Shown here piece after piece: positions 60,743 through 64,000 of a DNA stretch of 64,000 nucleotides (within the stretch, counting starts at the first letter, position 1; every line of letters begins with the position of its first letter). The stretch is from CAYRTV01 sp964505785. Its GTDB lineage: Bacteria > Acidobacteriota > Aminicenantia > Aminicenantales > Aminicenantaceae. The notes beneath the pieces are model-generated. The model searched no databases. It saw nothing but the letters and a program-made list of their open reading frames with translations, and was not told where the DNA came from. The translations under genes and the position numbers were made by a program. The stretch is from positions 186,001-250,000 of the forward strand of contig CAZDJZ010000001.1 in NCBI GenBank assembly GCA_964505785.1. Direction: 5' to 3'.

Positions 60743-61606
60743 ATGCCGGCTTTAATCGACTTGCGGAGGCGGATCAAAAGTGTCCGCAATACCCAGCAAA
60801 TCACCCGTGCAATGAAAACCGTAGCCACGGCAAAATTCAAACAGGCACAGCGGACCGTTTTATCCGGACGGGCTTATTGGCATAATATTCCTTCTTTCCT
60901 TCAGGAAATTGTGAATTCAGTGGACCGGAGCTGTCATCCGCTTCTGGCTAAAAGGAATGAGAAACGAATTCTGACTCTGGTTATGTCGTCGGATAAAGGG
61001 CTTTGCGGCGCTTTTAATGCGAACTTACTTGAAGAAGCCAGGAAGTTTTTAGAAGAAAAATCTCAGCAGGCGGATATCCGATTAATCCTGATAGGGAAAA
61101 AAGCCTGCCAGTTTTTTAAACGGCTGGAATATCCGGTTATTCTCCGGATTCCGGATGACACCCATAAATTGAAGGAAGAGGATTTAAACCGGATCGCAGG
61201 GGATGTCATGCGGGATTACACGCATCTGGAGAGCGATGCTGTTTATTTTATTTACAATGAGTTCAAATCCATACTGCGGCCCCGAATTACCAAAGCTAAA
61301 ATCCTGCCGATAGAGCCTCGGGAAACCATTCCCGATATCAAAGCAAGACGGGATTGGAAACCGGAATCAGCCGTTCTTTTTAATACCTTGCTGCCCTTTT
61401 ATATTGCGAATCAAATCAAGCATTTTTACCATGAGTCCATTGCGGCGGAACACGCTTCCCGAATGATGGCGATGGATAATGCCACCAAAAACGCACAGGA
61501 CTTGATTAAGACGCTGACTCTGGTGATGAATAAAATCCGGCAGGCGGATATTACCACTGAATTGCTGGAGATCATGTCGGCTGTCAATGCATTGAAAAAA
61601 AATTGA
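60743..61606 (+). CDS. atpG: ATP synthase F1 subunit gamma
   Basis: 287 residues. N-terminal helix LIDLRRRIKSVRNTQQITRAMKTVATAKF and C-terminal helix SIAAEHASRMMAMDNATKNAQDLI give the central shaft. The Rossmann-like middle has MSSDKGLCGAFNANL. It rotates inside the alpha/beta ring to couple proton flow to catalysis. Overlap or tight spacing with neighbours as in other atp operons. Confidence 0.96.
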   Translation: MPALIDLRRRIKSVRNTQQITRAMKTVATAKFKQAQRTVLSGRAYWHNIPSFLQEIVNSVDRSCHPLLAKRNEKRILTLVMSSDKGLCGAFNANLLEEARKFLEEKSQQADIRLILIGKKACQFFKRLEYPVILRIPDDTHKLKEEDLNRIAGDVMRDYTHLESDAVYFIYNEFKSILRPRITKAKILPIEPRETIPDIKARRDWKPESAVLFNTLLPFYIANQIKHFYHESIAAEHASRMMAMDNATKNAQDLIKTLTLVMNKIRQADITTELLEIMSAVNALKKN

Positions 61607-61623
61607 TAATTGGAGAATCAATC

Positions 61624-63114
61624 ATGGCTAAAGCAGATAAAAAAGAAGAAAAAAATATAAAGAAAAAACCGGCAAAAAAGAAACCGGCGGAGAAAAACGC
61701 AAAAAAAACAGGCCGGGTTGTGCAAGTGCTCGGACCGGTTATTGAAGTAGAGTTTGCGGATGAAAATCTTCCCGAAATCTATAATGCCATTCGTATCACC
61801 AGCGAAGGATTTGATACATCCTCTCCCATTGAAATCATAGTTGAGGCGGAGCAGCATTTGGGGGAAAACCGGGTGCGCTGTGTTTCGATGCACCCTACCG
61901 AAGGCGTCGCTCGCGGGATGAAAGCGATTGACCAGGGCTCTCCGATAACAGTCCCTGTCGGGGAAGCAACCCTGGGCCGTGTGATGAATGTTATCGGGGA
62001 ATCCGTTGATCATATGGGCCCAATTAAGTCAGATACGCATTACCCTATCCACAGGCAGCCTCCTACTTTAGACCAGCAGAGCACTGAATTGGAGATGTTT
62101 GAGACCGGGATTAAAGTTATCGATTTGATACAGCCGTTTTTACGCGGGGGCAAGATCGGGTTGTTCGGAGGGGCCGGAGTCGGGAAAACCGTCATTATTA
62201 TGGAATTGATTCATAATGTTGCCCAAAAACACGGCGGATATTCAGTCTTTGCCGGAATCGGAGAACGGACCCGCGAAGGAAATGACCTGTGGCTGGAAAT
62301 GAAAGAATCCGGAGTTATTGACAAAACCGCTCTGGTTTATGGACAAATGACCGAGCCGCCCGGTGCCAGGCTCCGGATTGGATTGACGGCATTATCGGTT
62401 GCAGAATATTTCCGGGATGAGATGAATCAGGATATTCTGCTCTTTATCGATAATATTTTCCGGTTTGTGCAAGCCGGCTCCGAAGTTTCGGCCCTTCTTG
62501 GCCGGATGCCGTCGGCCGTGGGCTATCAGCCCAATCTGGCTTCTGAGCTGGGAGAGCTTGAAGAACGGATCACATCCACTAAAAAGGGCTCCATTACTTC
62601 GGTTCAAGCTATTTATGTGCCGGCCGATGATTTTACCGATCCGGCTCCGGCGACAACCTTCTCGCACCTGGATGCCACAACCAATCTTTCCCGGGCATTA
62701 ACCGAAAAAGGAATTTATCCTGCGGTGGATCCCTTGTCTTCTTACTCCCGCATTTTGGACCCGCGTGTTATCGGAGAAGAGCATTATCAGGTCGCTCGAG
62801 AAGTGAAGGAAATTCTGCAAAGATACAAAGATCTTCAGGATATTATCACGATTTTAGGGATGGAAGAATTGTCCGAAGAGGACAAACTGACTGTTAACCG
62901 GGCCAGAAAAATCGAAAGATTTTTATCCCAGCCTTTTCATGTGGCCGAAGAATTCACCGGAAGAAAAGGAAGGTATGTTACGGTTGAAGAAACCATAGCC
63001 GGGTTCAAGCAGATTGTAGCCGGGGAGCATGATGATAAACCTGAACAGGCTTTTTATATGGCGGGCGGAATAGAGGATGTAATTCAAAGGGCCGAGGAGC
63101 TGAAATCAGCATGA
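61624..63114 (+). CDS. atpD: ATP synthase F1 subunit beta, with Lys-rich N-terminal extension
   Basis: 496 residues from ATG 61624; a longer reading from 61603 overlaps atpG and is less likely. The family start GRVVQVLGPVIEVEF is at residue 30, so about 28 residues precede it, nearly all Lys, Ala, Glu and Pro. Walker A GGAGVGKT at 182-189, catalytic GERTREGNDL, and IDNIFRFVQAGSEVSALLGRMPSAVGYQP. Catalytic subunit making ATP. The basic extension is unusual and may bind nucleic acid, lipid or another subunit. Confidence 0.96.
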   Translation: MAKADKKEEKNIKKKPAKKKPAEKNAKKTGRVVQVLGPVIEVEFADENLPEIYNAIRITSEGFDTSSPIEIIVEAEQHLGENRVRCVSMHPTEGVARGMKAIDQGSPITVPVGEATLGRVMNVIGESVDHMGPIKSDTHYPIHRQPPTLDQQSTELEMFETGIKVIDLIQPFLRGGKIGLFGGAGVGKTVIIMELIHNVAQKHGGYSVFAGIGERTREGNDLWLEMKESGVIDKTALVYGQMTEPPGARLRIGLTALSVAEYFRDEMNQDILLFIDNIFRFVQAGSEVSALLGRMPSAVGYQPNLASELGELEERITSTKKGSITSVQAIYVPADDFTDPAPATTFSHLDATTNLSRALTEKGIYPAVDPLSSYSRILDPRVIGEEHYQVAREVKEILQRYKDLQDIITILGMEELSEEDKLTVNRARKIERFLSQPFHVAEEFTGRKGRYVTVEETIAGFKQIVAGEHDDKPEQAFYMAGGIEDVIQRAEELKSA

Positions 63115-63404
63115 GCGATGACATCCCTTCCAGCCTGAAGCTGAGAGTCTATTCCTTTCAGCGGGTGATCGCGGATGATTACGTTCAGGATGTCACTATT
63201 CCCGGTTTGGAAGGCTACTTGGGGATTCATCCAGGCCACCGGCCTATGGTGGTGGCAGTGGGAAAGGGATCTCTTTCCTATCGAATCGCCGGGCGCGAAA
63301 AGAAATATTTGGTTGAAGGAGGATACGCGGAGATATCTCCGGAGGAAGTGCTGGTTTTTACAACCGAAAGTGAAGAGGATGAATATTCTCCGGATGAAAG
63401 ATGA
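63111..63404 (+). CDS. atpC: ATP synthase F1 subunit epsilon, short form
   Basis: 97 residues against the usual 130-140. The beta-sandwich domain is complete (LRVYSFQRVIADDYVQDVTI, GLEGYLGIHPGHRPMVVAV, YLVEGGYAEISPEEVLVFT), but it ends with an acidic tail (ESEEDEYSPDER) where the two C-terminal helices should be. Those helices inhibit ATP hydrolysis in many bacteria. It overlaps atpD by four bases and the next gene by 11. No frameshifted helix region is seen downstream because the next gene begins at once. Confidence 0.92.
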   Translation: MSDDIPSSLKLRVYSFQRVIADDYVQDVTIPGLEGYLGIHPGHRPMVVAVGKGSLSYRIAGREKKYLVEGGYAEISPEEVLVFTTESEEDEYSPDER

Positions 63405-64000
63405 AGATGAAACGCTGGATACCTTTTATGCCGGACGTATTCATGTCCGGCAAAGGAAAAAGGGATATCGTTTCTCTCTTGAGGCGCCGCTTTTAGCTGA
63501 TTTCATTCAGCCGGACAGCCAGGATGAACTTTTGGAGCTTGGTGCAGGTTCGGGAATTATTTCCCTTTTATTAAGTATTAAATCCTTTTCGCATATTACC
63601 GCAGTGGAATTGCAGCCCGCACTGGCGGACTTGGCGCGCCGCAATGTCTGTCTTAACCGCCTGGAAGAACGGATTGCGGTTAAGGAAGTTGATTTAAGAT
63701 CATTTTTTCCCTGGCGGAAATTTGATAAAATTTTTTCCAATCCTCCCTATTATAAAAAAGGGGGCGGGCATATCAGCTCCTCCCGGGAGAAGGCCATAGC
63801 CCGGCATGAATTAGCGTGCGATATTTTTGATATTATGAAAGTGACAGCGGACTGTTTAAAGCCGGGCGGTCAAGCTTATTTTATCTATCCTTTCCGCCAG
63901 AAGAATTATTTCATGGAAGCTCTTCATCGTTACCGGCTTGGGATCAGCAGCAAGCGGAATGTTGTCCCTTATCCGGATTCCGAACCGAATTTATTTTTAT
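63394..64000 (+). CDS. trmN6: tRNA1(Val) adenine-N6 methyltransferase-like protein (3' end outside window)
   Basis: The frame opens at ATG 63394, 11 bases inside atpC, and runs off the window: 202 codons seen. Class I methyltransferase with SAM motif LLELGAGSGIISLLL (about 47-61), VELQPALADLARRNV, and the catalytic NPPYY typical of N6-adenine methyltransferases of the TrmN6/YfiC group (modifies A37 of tRNA-Val). The start KDEDETLDTFYAGRIHVRQ resembles the family. The neighbour atpC suggests only cotranscription. Because the end is missing, the exact subtype is open. Confidence 0.8.
   Translation, partial: MKDEDETLDTFYAGRIHVRQRKKGYRFSLEAPLLADFIQPDSQDELLELGAGSGIISLLLSIKSFSHITAVELQPALADLARRNVCLNRLEERIAVKEVDLRSFFPWRKFDKIFSNPPYYKKGGGHISSSREKAIARHELACDIFDIMKVTADCLKPGGQAYFIYPFRQKNYFMEALHRYRLGISSKRNVVPYPDSEPNLFL

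Overview
The window reads as ordinary bacterial chromosome of roughly 47% GC from a Gram-negative organism with an outer membrane: it has a complete Tol-Pal set, an AMIN/beta-barrel protein, lipoproteins and many secreted beta-propeller proteins. The mix of an rpoN-hpf-ptsN-hprK-rapZ-PTS block, separate b and b' subunits of ATP synthase, a VPS10/BNR-type exoprotein and PKD-rich secreted proteins would fit an uncultured Acidobacteriota- or Aminicenantes-like lineage. That placement is inference; no rRNA or tRNA gene is present to settle it. A run of 100 Ns at 33259-33358 shows that this is a draft scaffold, probably a metagenome-assembled genome.

Layout. 1-5533 (+): 3' end of rpoN, then hpf, ptsN, a short hprK, rapZ, a mannose-family EIIA, HPr and Enzyme I, which form a regulatory PTS without any sugar permease. 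5613-11276 (-): tolQ-tolR-tolA/tonB-tolB-pal-cpoB, followed by ssb and a small cupin. 11749-13778 (+): a TrkH/TrkA potassium system. 13859-19000: an MrfA-like helicase divergent from a compact uvrA. 19263-25749 (+): a large BNR exoprotein, ftsK and an ECF-type sigma factor, then an anti-sigma factor to 26440. 26437-30109 (-): an AMIN/barrel protein, rsmA (which has no ordinary start codon), holB and ricT/PSP1.

30110-54895 is the accessory part. It holds glycosyltransferases (GT39-like, two GT2, one GT4), a left-handed beta-helix acyltransferase, two radical SAM proteins (one SPASM, one B12-binding), a nucleotide-sugar SDR, a DegT aminotransferase, a methyltransferase and a dicarboxylate symporter. 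It also holds five secreted or lipid-anchored beta-rich proteins. Three of these share the same C-terminal fibronectin-like module. The intergenic DNA is full of dispersed repeats of at least three kinds; one is a ~250 bp element with internal inverted ACAATTGCGAT ends that is tandemly duplicated beside the assembly gap. I see no transposase, phage gene or CRISPR array.

54896-64000 (+) returns to housekeeping: an unusual receiver protein with Glu in place of the phospho-Asp, accD, folC, then atpF'-atpF-atpH-atpA-atpG-atpD-atpC and the 5' part of a TrmN6-like methyltransferase. The F0 a and c subunits are not in this operon. The most interesting leads are the dispersed ~250 bp element, the shared exoprotein C-terminal module, the B12-radical SAM/SDR/aminotransferase operon, and several housekeeping proteins of unusual build (short HprK, compact UvrA, short epsilon subunit, non-AUG rsmA).
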